From NCBI RefSeq assembly GCF_029892565.1, contig NZ_JARXVH010000012.1:1-64000 (forward strand): DNA of 64,000 bases, in the 5' to 3' direction. Shown here in pieces: positions 24,085 through 32,067 of the stretch; the first letter of the stretch is position 1; every line of letters starts with the position of its first letter. The notes beneath the pieces are model-generated. The model searched no databases, was not told the origin of the DNA, and saw only the letters and a list, made by a program, of their open reading frames with translations. Position numbers and translations under genes: made by a program. This stretch comes from Streptomyces pseudovenezuelae (GTDB lineage: Bacteria > Actinomycetota > Actinomycetes > Streptomycetales > Streptomycetaceae).

Positions 24085-24650
24085 TGAGAGGTTCCATAGA
24101 CGGCCTCGAATCCTCGGCGCCGATCGGCATGATGCTGCCGGCCGTGTTCGCCGACGACGACCTCGCACAGCGCTTCGTCGGCGGCCTCGACGAGGTGGTG
24201 GCACCGATCCACGGCGTCCTCGACTGCCTCGACACGTACTTCCGACCGTCCCTCGCGCCGCTCGACTTCACCCAGTGGCTGGGCAGTTGGGTCGGCGCGG
24301 AGACCGACGGAAGCGAACCAGAGGCACTGCTGCGGACCGCCGTAGCCGCTGCCGCCTACCTGCACCGGGTGCGCGGCACCGTGCGCGGGCTGGCCGAGGC
24401 GGTACGCCTGGCGTTCGGCGTCACCCCGGAGATCACGGAGAGCGGGGCGGCGGCCTGGAGCGCGCGCCCCCTGGGCCCGGTCCCGGGCGAAGCGCGCCCC
24501 CGCCTCCACGTCCATCTACGCCTGCCTTCCCCCACCCCTGCGGACCACCACCGCCTGGACGCCCTCGTGGCGGCCGCCCGCCCCGCCCACATGCCGTACA
24601 CGGTCCAAGTGACCGCAGGCGACCCCGCCGAAAGGACCCCGCAGACATGA
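24084..24650 (+). CDS. Tail protein I-like baseplate protein (Pvc12-like)
   Basis: 188 residues. LPAVFADDDLAQRFVGGLDE, VLDCLDTYFRPSLAPLDFTQ WLGSWVG and LHRVRGTVRGLAEAVRLAFG are the typical phage tail protein I/eCIS pattern. It pairs with the J-like protein in the baseplate wedge. The last 50 residues are Pro-rich with LHVHLRLP. Its TGA overlaps the ATG of the CisA-like gene (ATGA). Confidence 0.9.
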   Translation: MRGSIDGLESSAPIGMMLPAVFADDDLAQRFVGGLDEVVAPIHGVLDCLDTYFRPSLAPLDFTQWLGSWVGAETDGSEPEALLRTAVAAAAYLHRVRGTVRGLAEAVRLAFGVTPEITESGAAAWSARPLGPVPGEARPRLHVHLRLPSPTPADHHRLDALVAAARPAHMPYTVQVTAGDPAERTPQT

Positions 24651-26602
24651 CGACCACCCAGAACTGCGCCGAATGCGGCACCCGCGCGGAACCGGGCCAG
24701 TCGTTCTGCGACGCCTGCGGGGCTGTGCTGAGCTGGACGGACCGGGCCAGCGCGAGTGCGACTGCCTCCGGCGGAGGTGCGGGGGCCTCCGGCGGAGGTG
24801 CAGGTGCAGGTGCCTCCGGCAGGAACGCGGGGGCCTCCGGCCAGGGCTCGGACGGCTCCGGCGGAAGTGCGAACGCCTCCGGCGGCAGCGCGGGGGCCTC
24901 CGGCAGGGGCGCGGACGGCTCCGGCGGGAACGCGGGCGGATTCGACAGCGGCGACGGCTTCGGCCGGAACGCGGCTGCGTCCGGCAACGGCGCGAACGGT
25001 TCTGGCGCGGCTGCGGACGCATCAGGCGGAGCCGCTAGTGGCTTCGGCGGGAGCGCTGGGGCCGCTGGCCAGGGTTCGGGGGGCTTCGGCCGCGGCTCAC
25101 ATTCAACTGGCAGGAGCACGAGCGCCGTTGGCGGAGGCTCAGACGGCTCCGGCAGGAACTCGGACGGCTTCGGTCAAGACGCTGACGGCTCCGGCGGGAA
25201 CTCGGACGGCTTCGGCCAGGGCTCGGGGGGCTCCGGCGGGGTTGCCGACGGCTCGGGCCGTGGGTCGGATGAGGGGGCCTTCGTCACGTCCTCCGCAGGG
25301 GCCGGCTCCTCTGCCGGGGCGGGCGGGGCGGTTGCCGCCGGCTCTGGGGCGGGTGGTTCGTCGGCCCGTGGGTCCGGGGATCCCGGTTGGGACGCCTTCG
25401 GTCAGTCGGATGGGGGTGCGGGACTGGTTCGTAGTGCGCGGGAGGATCTGTTGGCCTCCCGTACGACGACCCCTGCGGCCGATGCGGACGCCCCGGGGGC
25501 TCCGAGCGCTTCCACCGGCGGGGCGGCCACCGCCAACCCGTCTCCCTCTGCCTCTTACTCCGACAACCCGTCCTCCTCCGCCCCGCCCATGGACGACGAC
25601 ACCATCCCCAACGACCCCGTCCCCGCCACGACGGGGACGACTCCGAACCGCACTGTCTTCCCGGACGCCCCGGCCCCCGCCGACCCCGCGTACCACGACG
25701 ACATGGCCCACCGTGCGCGGCAGTTGCTCGTGCCGGTCAATGATCCGGTGCCCCGGCCGGTGGCGGAGCCCGCCGTCGCGCCGGTGCTGCCCGGGCGGCC
25801 GGCGCCGCAGCGGCCGCAGACCGTGCGGGCGCCGGGTGAGGAGCTCGGGGCGGACGGGGGGACGCCGTGTCCCTGGTGTGCCACGCGGAACCGGCCCGAG
25901 CGGCACTACTGCGCGCGGTGCGCGATGCCGATGGCCGGCGAGGGGCAGGCACCGGGCCGACTCCCTTGGTGGCGGCGGCTGTTGGGCTTCCGGAACCGGG
26001 AGACCCCGTGGGCCGGCGACCGCCCCAGGCTGCGCCGCGCCTTCGACCGCGTCCTGACCTGGCTGACCGCCGCGGTCGTGCTGACCCTGGTGATCTGGCT
26101 GGCGTTCAGCATCCCCAAGGGCGTCCAGGCCACCCGCGACCACTTCGCCAAGCGCGCGCAGGTGGCCCCCGACAGCGTCAGCGCGTCCCGGTCCTACCCG
26201 GGCCACAAGCCGGCGTTGGCCTTCGACAAGCTCAACGACACCTGGTGGGGTCCGGGAGTGTCGGAGTCGGGTCGCGGCGAGTGGATCGAGGTGAAGTTCG
26301 AGGAACCGACCCGCCTGCTCGACCTGCTCATCACGCCCGGCGTCTCCGCCCGCGCCGACCAGATCTCCCAGTCGGCCCTGCCGCACCGCATCGAGGCCAC
26401 CATCACCCTGGCCAACGGCAAGACGGCCAAGCGTGAACTCACCCTCGACCAGGGCGCCGGCGCCCAGCGCCGGGCCTTCCGCGTCGGCGAGGTCACCAAG
26501 GTCCGCTTCACGATCGAGTCGGCGTACCTGATCTCCGGAACCAAGCAGGTCGCCATCGCCGAAATAGAGTTCTTCGGCCCGTCGAACGCGAACTCCGGCT
26601 GA
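24647..26602 (+). CDS. CisA-like membrane protein: zinc ribbon, Gly/Ser linker, TM helix, discoidin-like domain
   Basis: 651 residues from an ATG overlapping the previous stop. Residues 7-24 are a zinc ribbon (CAEC ... CDAC). Residues about 40-260 are extreme Gly/Ser/Ala/Asp repeats (GSGGNSDGFGQ-type). A second zinc ribbon is at about 408-425 (CPWCATRNRPERHYCARC). A transmembrane helix spans about 470-490 (LTAAVVLTLVIWLAFSI). The C-terminal 145 residues are an F5/8-type C-like glycan-binding fold (SYPGHKPALAFDKLNDTWWG, IEVKFEEPTRLLDLLITPGV, VAIAEIEFFG). There is no signal peptide, so the zinc ribbons should be cytoplasmic and the discoidin domain outside. Position and layout match CisA, described in S. 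coelicolor as linking the CIS to the membrane. The assignment rests on recollection and architecture. Confidence 0.85.
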   Translation: MTTTQNCAECGTRAEPGQSFCDACGAVLSWTDRASASATASGGGAGASGGGAGAGASGRNAGASGQGSDGSGGSANASGGSAGASGRGADGSGGNAGGFDSGDGFGRNAAASGNGANGSGAAADASGGAASGFGGSAGAAGQGSGGFGRGSHSTGRSTSAVGGGSDGSGRNSDGFGQDADGSGGNSDGFGQGSGGSGGVADGSGRGSDEGAFVTSSAGAGSSAGAGGAVAAGSGAGGSSARGSGDPGWDAFGQSDGGAGLVRSAREDLLASRTTTPAADADAPGAPSASTGGAATANPSPSASYSDNPSSSAPPMDDDTIPNDPVPATTGTTPNRTVFPDAPAPADPAYHDDMAHRARQLLVPVNDPVPRPVAEPAVAPVLPGRPAPQRPQTVRAPGEELGADGGTPCPWCATRNRPERHYCARCAMPMAGEGQAPGRLPWWRRLLGFRNRETPWAGDRPRLRRAFDRVLTWLTAAVVLTLVIWLAFSIPKGVQATRDHFAKRAQVAPDSVSASRSYPGHKPALAFDKLNDTWWGPGVSESGRGEWIEVKFEEPTRLLDLLITPGVSARADQISQSALPHRIEATITLANGKTAKRELTLDQGAGAQRRAFRVGEVTKVRFTIESAYLISGTKQVAIAEIEFFGPSNANSG

Positions 26603-26633
26603 TACAAGCAGCCGAATTACGGGGGCAATTCGT

Positions 26634-26668
26634 GACGGCGGCGTGTGGATAGTTTCACACCCGCCGTC
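26634..26668 (+). terminator. Strong hairpin closing the eCIS operon
   Basis: GACGGCGG (26634-26641) pairs with CCGCCGTC (26661-26668); after a bulged C, GTGTG (26643-26647) pairs with CACAC (26656-26660) around an 8-base loop. It lies 32 bp past the CisA-like stop. Confidence 0.8.
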
Positions 26669-26683
26669 CGGGCCACGGAACGC

Positions 26684-26712
26684 TTGCGATGACCCCTGGC
26701 GTGACGTAATTA
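26684..26712 (+). promoter_or_regulatory. Candidate promoter of the YceI gene, possibly leaderless
   Basis: TTGCGA (26684-26689), 17 bp, then TAATTA (26707-26712) lies only 8 bp before the ATG at 26721. No ribosome-binding site is visible, so transcription could start at or next to the ATG. The match to -35/-10 consensus is imperfect. Confidence 0.4.
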
Positions 26713-26720
26713 CATGAATC

Positions 26721-27431
26721 ATGAACCTGTTCACCCGTGCTGCGTCCCTGCGCCGCCCGGCATCCCCCACGGATTCCCCCCACCAGTCCCCCCAGCACCC
26801 CCAGTCCGGCCATTCTTCGCAACAGTCCCCCCAACCCCCGCTCCAGCCCCCGGCGTTCGCGCCCTCCGCCCCTGACCCCGGCCTGGCGGGCCTGACCGGG
26901 GACTGGCTGATCGACCCCGCGCACAGCCGTATCGGCTTCTCCGTCCGGCACGCCCTGGTCACGACCGTGCGCGGGGCTTTCACGGAGTACGACAGCCGGC
27001 TCCACCTCGACGGCGTCGACCCCTCCCGCTCACGCGCCGAGATCGTCCTGTCGACCGCGTCCGTCGACACCGGCGTGGAACAGCGCGACGCCCATCTGAT
27101 CGGCCGTGACTTCCTGGACGCCAGGAATTACCCGCAGATGCGCTTCGTCAGTACGACGGTTCGGCTCACGGGCAATGACGTCTACCGCATGACCGGCGAC
27201 CTCACCATCAAGAACCGCACCCGTCCCGTGGACCTGGAACTCACCTACATAGGACACGTCACCGACCCCTTCGGATACGACCGGGTGGGATTCGACGGCA
27301 CGACCACCATCAACCGTTCCGAATGGGGCCTGGCCTACAACGCCCGGCTCGCGGAGGGCGGCGCGATGGTGAGCGAGAAGGTCCGGCTCCAGTTCGACAT
27401 CGCCGCCATCCGGACCGTACCCAACGACTGA
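26721..27431 (+). CDS. YceI-family protein
   Basis: 236 residues. Residues 1-55 are Pro/Gln/Ser-rich and disordered (SPHQSPQHPQ). The YceI lipocalin-like barrel starts at about 57: DWLIDPAHSRIGFSVRHALV, VRGAFTEYDSRLHLDG, FLDARNYPQMRFVSTTVRL, DLTIKNRTRPVDLELTY, DPFGYDRVGFDGTTTINRSE. Such proteins bind polyisoprenoid lipids in the cell envelope. No signal peptide is obvious, so this one may act in the cytoplasm. It starts just after the eCIS terminator and ends two bases before the convergent glycosyltransferase gene, with no terminator between them. Confidence 0.92.
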   Translation: MNLFTRAASLRRPASPTDSPHQSPQHPQSGHSSQQSPQPPLQPPAFAPSAPDPGLAGLTGDWLIDPAHSRIGFSVRHALVTTVRGAFTEYDSRLHLDGVDPSRSRAEIVLSTASVDTGVEQRDAHLIGRDFLDARNYPQMRFVSTTVRLTGNDVYRMTGDLTIKNRTRPVDLELTYIGHVTDPFGYDRVGFDGTTTINRSEWGLAYNARLAEGGAMVSEKVRLQFDIAAIRTVPND

Positions 27432-27433
27432 GC

Positions 27434-29428
27434 TCAACTCGTGGGCGCGGAAAGGTCGTAGACCACCGTCGAGCCCACGGTCCGCGGGGTGAACGTCGTC
27501 GTCACCCAGGAGGAGATCCGCGATCCGGTGGTGTCGGCGCCGTCGCGGGCGAAGCCGCCCTCTTCGCCGCCCTGGGCCACGAAGTAGTGGATCTCCCCGT
27601 CGGCGACGTACTGCTTGAACCGGGCGAGCGTCGGCGCCGGGTCGCCGCCGCTGAAGCCGCCGATGGGCATGACCGGTTCGCCGGTGGCGAGTTGCAGCCA
27701 GGTCTGATTGTCCGAGGCGACGGTCGCGGCCACCCAGGTGTAGTCCTGGGCGTTCTCGACCAGGACGGAGCGGAGTTGAGGCGTGACCGCTTCGACGCCT
27801 CCCAGCCTGTTGCCGCCGCCCTTGCCCGCACCGGCCGCCGCGCCACCGGTGGGCCCGCCGTGTCCCTGTGCGTCGGCCGTCGAGGCGGGGCCCGCGAGCG
27901 GGGTCTGCCCGGTGTGGGCCATGGTGACCGTGGCCCAGGTGTAGGAGGCGGGTCCGGCGAGTACGGCCGCCAGCGCGAGCCCCGTCGCCCCGAGGGCCAG
28001 GCGGCGCGGAAGGAGCCGCGCGAGCGCCGTCCCGGCCGCCGCCAGCACCCCAACGACCAGTACCGGCCAGCGTAGTTGGGAGGTCCAGCCGTCCGCGCGG
28101 CCGAGCAGTACGAACGCCCATGCCGCCGTCGCCGCGACCGTCACCGCCAGGACCACCGCCGGGACGGCGCGGTCTCGCAGGCGCCAGAGCAGGACCGTAC
28201 CCATGGCGACCAGGGCGGCGACGTACGGCGCCAGCGCGACGGTGTAGTACTCGTGGAAGATCCCGGACATGAGGCTGAACGTCACCGCGGTGCACACCAA
28301 GGCGCCGCCCCAGGCCAGAACTCCCGCGCGGTGCAGGTCGGTTCGGGCGGCCCGGCGGGTGATCACCAGTGCGGTCACGAGAAGGATCAGTGCGGCGGGC
28401 AGCAGCCAGGAGATCTGGCCGCCCAGCGCGCTGTCGAACATGCGGGTGATGCCGCCCTCGCCCCCATGGCCGCCGGCGCCGCCTCCCCCCGCGCCACCTC
28501 CTCCGGGCACGCTGCCCCCTCCAGGCACGCCGCTCGGGACCGAACTCCCCCCGCTCGGCCCGCCCTTGCTCTCGTCGCCGGTGATGCGACCGAGCCCGTT
28601 GTAGCCGAGGGTCAGGTCCAGGAAGCTGTTGTTCGTGGAACCGCCCACGTACGGGCGGGAGTCGGCGGGCCACAGTTCGACGAGGGCCACCCACCAGCCG
28701 GCGCTGGCCACGATCGCGGCCCCGGCCAGCAGGACATGGCCGATCCGCCTGGTCAACGGCAGTGCCGCGCAGACCAGGTAGACCAGCGTCAGCGCCGGCA
28801 GGATCAGCCACGCCTGGAGGGTCTTGACCAGGAAGGCGAGACCGAAGCAGACCCCGGTGAGCACCATCCAGCGGGCCGCCCGGTGCCCTTCCAGGGCGCG
28901 TTGGAAGCAGTACAGCGCGCACACCATGAGCAGGGCCAGCAGCGCGTCGGGGTTGTTGAAGCGGAACATCAGCGCCGCGACCGGGGTCAGCGCCAGCAGC
29001 GCCCCGGCCAGCAGCCCGGCGGCCGGTCCGTACAGTCGCCGTACCGCCGCGTACAGCACCCCGACGGTGGCGACGCCCATCAGCGCCTCGGGGGCGAGGA
29101 TCTGCCAGGACCCGACTCCGAAGAGCCGTACGGAGAGGTCCATGGGCCACAGTGCGACCGGCGGTTTGTCGACGGTGATCGAGTTCCCGGCGTCCGACGC
29201 TCCGAAGAACGCGGCCTTCCAGCTCTCGCCACCCGCCTGCACGGCCGCCGAGTAGAACTCGTTCCCGTAGCCCGACGCACCCAGATCCCAGAAGAAGGCA
29301 ACCGCCGCGACGATCAACAGAGCCCAGAAGGCGGGTCGTTCCCATGGAGGGCTGTCGGCACGACCGGTGACCGCAGCCGTTCGAGGTGGCACTGGTCCCT
29401 CAAGAACAGAGGGGTTGAGCGTGGTCAT
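27434..29428 (-). CDS. ArnT/GT39-like integral membrane glycosyltransferase
   Basis: 664 residues, ATG at 29428 with AAGGAG upstream. At least ten hydrophobic segments are visible. The N-terminal catalytic loop shows YGNEFYSAAVQAGGESWKAA and TVDKPPVALWPMDLSVRLFG, the pattern of lipid-linked sugar transferases of the ArnT/PMT type. A Gly/Ser-rich loop lies at about 300-350. The soluble C-terminal part (LVENAQDYTWVAATVASDNQ, MPIGGFSGGDPAP, YFVAQGGEEGGFAR) is characteristic of the actinobacterial branch. It is predicted to transfer a sugar from a polyprenyl-phosphate donor outside the membrane. Divergent from the two-component system, with CTGAG repeats 76 bp upstream. Confidence 0.9.
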   Translation of the reverse strand: MTTLNPSVLEGPVPPRTAAVTGRADSPPWERPAFWALLIVAAVAFFWDLGASGYGNEFYSAAVQAGGESWKAAFFGASDAGNSITVDKPPVALWPMDLSVRLFGVGSWQILAPEALMGVATVGVLYAAVRRLYGPAAGLLAGALLALTPVAALMFRFNNPDALLALLMVCALYCFQRALEGHRAARWMVLTGVCFGLAFLVKTLQAWLILPALTLVYLVCAALPLTRRIGHVLLAGAAIVASAGWWVALVELWPADSRPYVGGSTNNSFLDLTLGYNGLGRITGDESKGGPSGGSSVPSGVPGGGSVPGGGGAGGGGAGGHGGEGGITRMFDSALGGQISWLLPAALILLVTALVITRRAARTDLHRAGVLAWGGALVCTAVTFSLMSGIFHEYYTVALAPYVAALVAMGTVLLWRLRDRAVPAVVLAVTVAATAAWAFVLLGRADGWTSQLRWPVLVVGVLAAAGTALARLLPRRLALGATGLALAAVLAGPASYTWATVTMAHTGQTPLAGPASTADAQGHGGPTGGAAAGAGKGGGNRLGGVEAVTPQLRSVLVENAQDYTWVAATVASDNQTWLQLATGEPVMPIGGFSGGDPAPTLARFKQYVADGEIHYFVAQGGEEGGFARDGADTTGSRISSWVTTTFTPRTVGSTVVYDLSAPTS

Positions 29429-29503
29429 GTGTCTCCTTGTGGGGGGACCGCGGGGACGTGGGAGTCCCTCCTTGGCGCGGCCGTCACCCTGCACGGCGGA
29501 CTT

Positions 29504-29519
29504 CTCAGCCCGCTCTCAG
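29504..29519 (-). promoter_or_regulatory. CTGAG direct repeat upstream of the GT39-like gene
   Basis: CTCAG at 29504-29508 and 29515-29519, an 11-bp period; read on the minus strand (towards the glycosyltransferase) it is CTGAG-N6-CTGAG. This is the geometry expected for a dimeric OmpR-type regulator. Confidence 0.6.
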
Positions 29520-29655
29520 CGCCGGGCCTGGGTGAGACGCCCGAGCGGGTCTCCCGTAGGGCCGCGCAGTACCGCTGACCAGGTGAAACAACGGGCCCCA
29601 GGAGGCGCCGACACCTCGGCGCGCCGCTCCCCACCCGCACCCCGGGCCCGTACAT

Positions 29656-29671
29656 CTCAGGCGAATCTCAG
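29656..29671 (-). promoter_or_regulatory. Second CTGAG direct repeat, just upstream of the response regulator
   Basis: CTCAG at 29656-29660 and 29667-29671 (11-bp period), only 22 bp before the GTG of the response regulator. Binding here could cause autoregulation. Confidence 0.55.
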
Positions 29672-29693
29672 ATTCGGGCGGTGTGATGTCCCG

Positions 29694-30446
29694 GTGACTC
29701 CACGCCCTACGGACCCCGCCGCCACGGCGCTCCCCCTGGTCCGCCCCGACGGCACGCGTGTCCGGGTGCTCGTGGTCGACGACGAGCCGGATCTCACCGA
29801 GGTGCTGTGCGGCGCGCTGGCCTACGAGGGCTATCACGCGCGTCCCGCCGCGGACCGGGCGACGGCGGTGCGGGCCACGGCCGAGTTCCGGCCGGACGCG
29901 GTCATCCTGGACGTGATGCTGCCCGACGCCGACGGTCTCACCGTGCTGCGCGAGATCCGCGCCGAACTCCCCACCGTGTGCGTGCTGTTCCTCACCGCGC
30001 GGGACGCGGTCGAGGACCGGGTCGCCGGGATCCGGGCGGGCGGCGACGACTACGTCACCAAGCCGTTCAGCCTGGACGAGGTGACCGCCCGGCTGCACGG
30101 CCTGCTGCGCCGGGCCGGAATGGCACGCCGGAGCGAGGGCGAGACCGCGCTGACCGTCGGCGACCTGGTGCTCGACGAGGAAGCCCACGAAGTCACCCGG
30201 GCCGGCGAGGTCATCGCTCTGTCCCCCACGGAGTACGCGCTGCTGCGGCTGCTGATGAACCATCCACGCCAGGTGCTCAGCAAGACGCTGATCCTGGAGC
30301 GGATCTGGTCCTACGACTACGGCCACCACGCGCACGTGGTCGAGCTGTACATCTCGTATCTGCGCAAGAAGGTGGACGCCGGCCGGTCACCCATGATCCA
30401 CACCGTGCGCGGTGTCGGGTACGTCCTCAAGCCCCCCACCTCATGA
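29694..30446 (+). CDS. OmpR-family response regulator
   Basis: 250 residues from a GTG at 29694; the open frame extends upstream but through repeats and non-coding sequence. The receiver has the acidic pair VVDDEPDL, the phospho-acceptor in AVILDVMLPDADGLTVL, the Thr of FLTARDAVEDRV and the Lys of DDYVTKPFSL. The C-terminal winged helix ends ELYISYLRKKVDAGR and MIHTVRGVGYVLKP. The histidine kinase gene follows after 13 bp. Probable targets are its own promoter, the glycosyltransferase and the ApbE operon, from shared CTGAG repeats. Confidence 0.94.
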   Translation: MTPRPTDPAATALPLVRPDGTRVRVLVVDDEPDLTEVLCGALAYEGYHARPAADRATAVRATAEFRPDAVILDVMLPDADGLTVLREIRAELPTVCVLFLTARDAVEDRVAGIRAGGDDYVTKPFSLDEVTARLHGLLRRAGMARRSEGETALTVGDLVLDEEAHEVTRAGEVIALSPTEYALLRLLMNHPRQVLSKTLILERIWSYDYGHHAHVVELYISYLRKKVDAGRSPMIHTVRGVGYVLKPPTS

Positions 30447-30459
30447 ACGCGACGGTCCG

Positions 30460-31968
30460 ATGAACGCTGCGACGCGTGCCCGCCTGAACCGGCTGCGCCC
30501 CCGCACCCTGCGCGCCAAGCTCACCTGGGGCCTCGTCGTGCTGCTCGCGCTGAGCTGCGCGACCGTCGGCGTGACGAGCGTTCTCGCCCTGCGCAGCTAT
30601 CTCACCGACCAACTCGATCACCAACTGGCCGACTCCGGCTGCCTGTTCCCCTCCTCGCTACGGCAGTCCGCGGACGCCCAGCAGCAGCTCGGCGGGGACA
30701 TCGACTACGGCGACCTGGCCGCCCGCTGGCGTGCCGACACCCGTGGGCAGAGCATCGGCACCTTCGGCGCGCGTCTGAACGACGGAGTGGTCAGCGATGC
30801 CGCCGTCGTCCGGGCCGACCGGGGCACCGCCGTCACCCTCGACACGGCCGACGCGGCGACGCTGAACGCCCTCCCCACCGACGGAAAGGCCCACAGCGTC
30901 ACGTTCTCGACCCTGGGCGCCTACCGCGTGTACGCCTGCGCGGGAAAGGACGACGACCTCCTGGTCAGCGGCCTGCCGCTGGCGCCGCTCCAGGAGACGG
31001 TGCGGCGGCTGGCGCTGGTCTGTTCCGTGGTCTTCGGCGGGGCGTTGGTGATCACCGGGGTCGCCGGCGCCCTGTGGGTACGCCACTCGCTGCACCCCCT
31101 GCGCCGGGTGACGGACACCGCGGCGGCCGTCGCCGCGCTGAAGCTGGACAGCGGCGAGGTGACCCTGCCGGGGCCGACGGCTGCGGGCGATCCGCACAGC
31201 GAGGCCGGTCAGGTGGCCGCCGCGCTCGACCGCATGCTCGGCCACGTCCAGGAGGCGCTGGCCAAACGCCACACCAGCGAGGAGCGGCTACGGAGCTTCG
31301 CCGCCGACGCCAGCCATGAACTGCGTACCCCTGTCGCCTCGATCCGTGGCCACGCCGAACTCGCCCTGCGCCACCCCGGACCGGTCCCCGCCAAGGTCGA
31401 GCGGGCCCTGGACCGGGTGGCCGCCGAGGCGGCACGGATGAGTGCGATGGTCGACGACCTGCTGCTGCTCGCCCGCCTCGACGCCGGCCGCCCCCTCCAG
31501 CGGGAACGGGTCGACGTGACCCGCCTGGTCATCGACTGCACCGATGACGCCCGAGCGGCGAGCCCCGACCACGACTGGGTCCTGGACCTGCCCGAGACGC
31601 CCGTCACCGTCACCGGCGACGCCCACCGCCTGGCGCAGGTACTGACCAACCTCCTGGCCAACGCCCGGCTGCACACCCCGGCGGGCACCCTGGTGACCGT
31701 CCGCGTGGCGCGGAGCGAGCCGGGGCGGTGCAGGGTGTCCGTCGCGGACGACGGCCCCGGGATTCCGTCCGAGCTCCGCCCGACGCTCTTCGAACGCTTC
31801 ACCCGTGCCGACCGCCGCCACCCCGGCACGGGGACGCGCGGTGCGGGCGCCGGGCTCGGGCTGTCCATCGCGGCGGCCGTCGTGGCCGCCCACGAGGGCA
31901 CCCTGACCTTCGAGAGCGTCCCGGGTTCGACGGTGTTCACGGTGCTGCTGCCTGAGATTCCTCTTTAA
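30460..31968 (+). CDS. Sensor histidine kinase, partner of the adjacent response regulator
   Basis: 502 residues, ATG at 30460; an earlier ATG at 30443 gives only six codons. A transmembrane helix at about 20-42 (LTWGLVVLLALSCATVGVTS) and another at about 185-210 (LALVCSVVFGGALVITGVAG) flank an extracytoplasmic sensor domain with two cysteines. HAMP follows (RHSLHPLRRVTDTAAAVA), then HisKA with SFAADASHELRTPVASIRGH and an HATPase domain (NLLANARLHTP, DDGPGIP, GAGLGLSIAAAV). The stop codon lies inside the 15-bp palindrome CCTCTTT-A-AAAGAGG at 31960-31974. The signal sensed is unknown; the neighbouring flavin genes suggest a redox or envelope cue. Confidence 0.94.
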   Translation: MNAATRARLNRLRPRTLRAKLTWGLVVLLALSCATVGVTSVLALRSYLTDQLDHQLADSGCLFPSSLRQSADAQQQLGGDIDYGDLAARWRADTRGQSIGTFGARLNDGVVSDAAVVRADRGTAVTLDTADAATLNALPTDGKAHSVTFSTLGAYRVYACAGKDDDLLVSGLPLAPLQETVRRLALVCSVVFGGALVITGVAGALWVRHSLHPLRRVTDTAAAVAALKLDSGEVTLPGPTAAGDPHSEAGQVAAALDRMLGHVQEALAKRHTSEERLRSFAADASHELRTPVASIRGHAELALRHPGPVPAKVERALDRVAAEAARMSAMVDDLLLLARLDAGRPLQRERVDVTRLVIDCTDDARAASPDHDWVLDLPETPVTVTGDAHRLAQVLTNLLANARLHTPAGTLVTVRVARSEPGRCRVSVADDGPGIPSELRPTLFERFTRADRRHPGTGTRGAGAGLGLSIAAAVVAAHEGTLTFESVPGSTVFTVLLPEIPL

Positions 31969-31999
31969 AAGAGGCCGAAGGGCCCGTATCCGGCCTGGT

Positions 32000-32027
32000 C
32001 TGAGAGGGAACTGAGAGGTCCGCTGAG
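32000..32027 (+). promoter_or_regulatory. Triple CTGAG repeat upstream of apbE
   Basis: CTGAG at 32000-32004, 32011-32015 and 32023-32027 (periods 11 and 12 bp), 41-68 bp before the apbE start. Same half-site and spacing as at the glycosyltransferase/response-regulator promoter region. Confidence 0.65.
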
Positions 32028-32067
32028 GAAGGTGGGGGCAGACCGTCGTCAGCTCCCGAGGAGTCCC

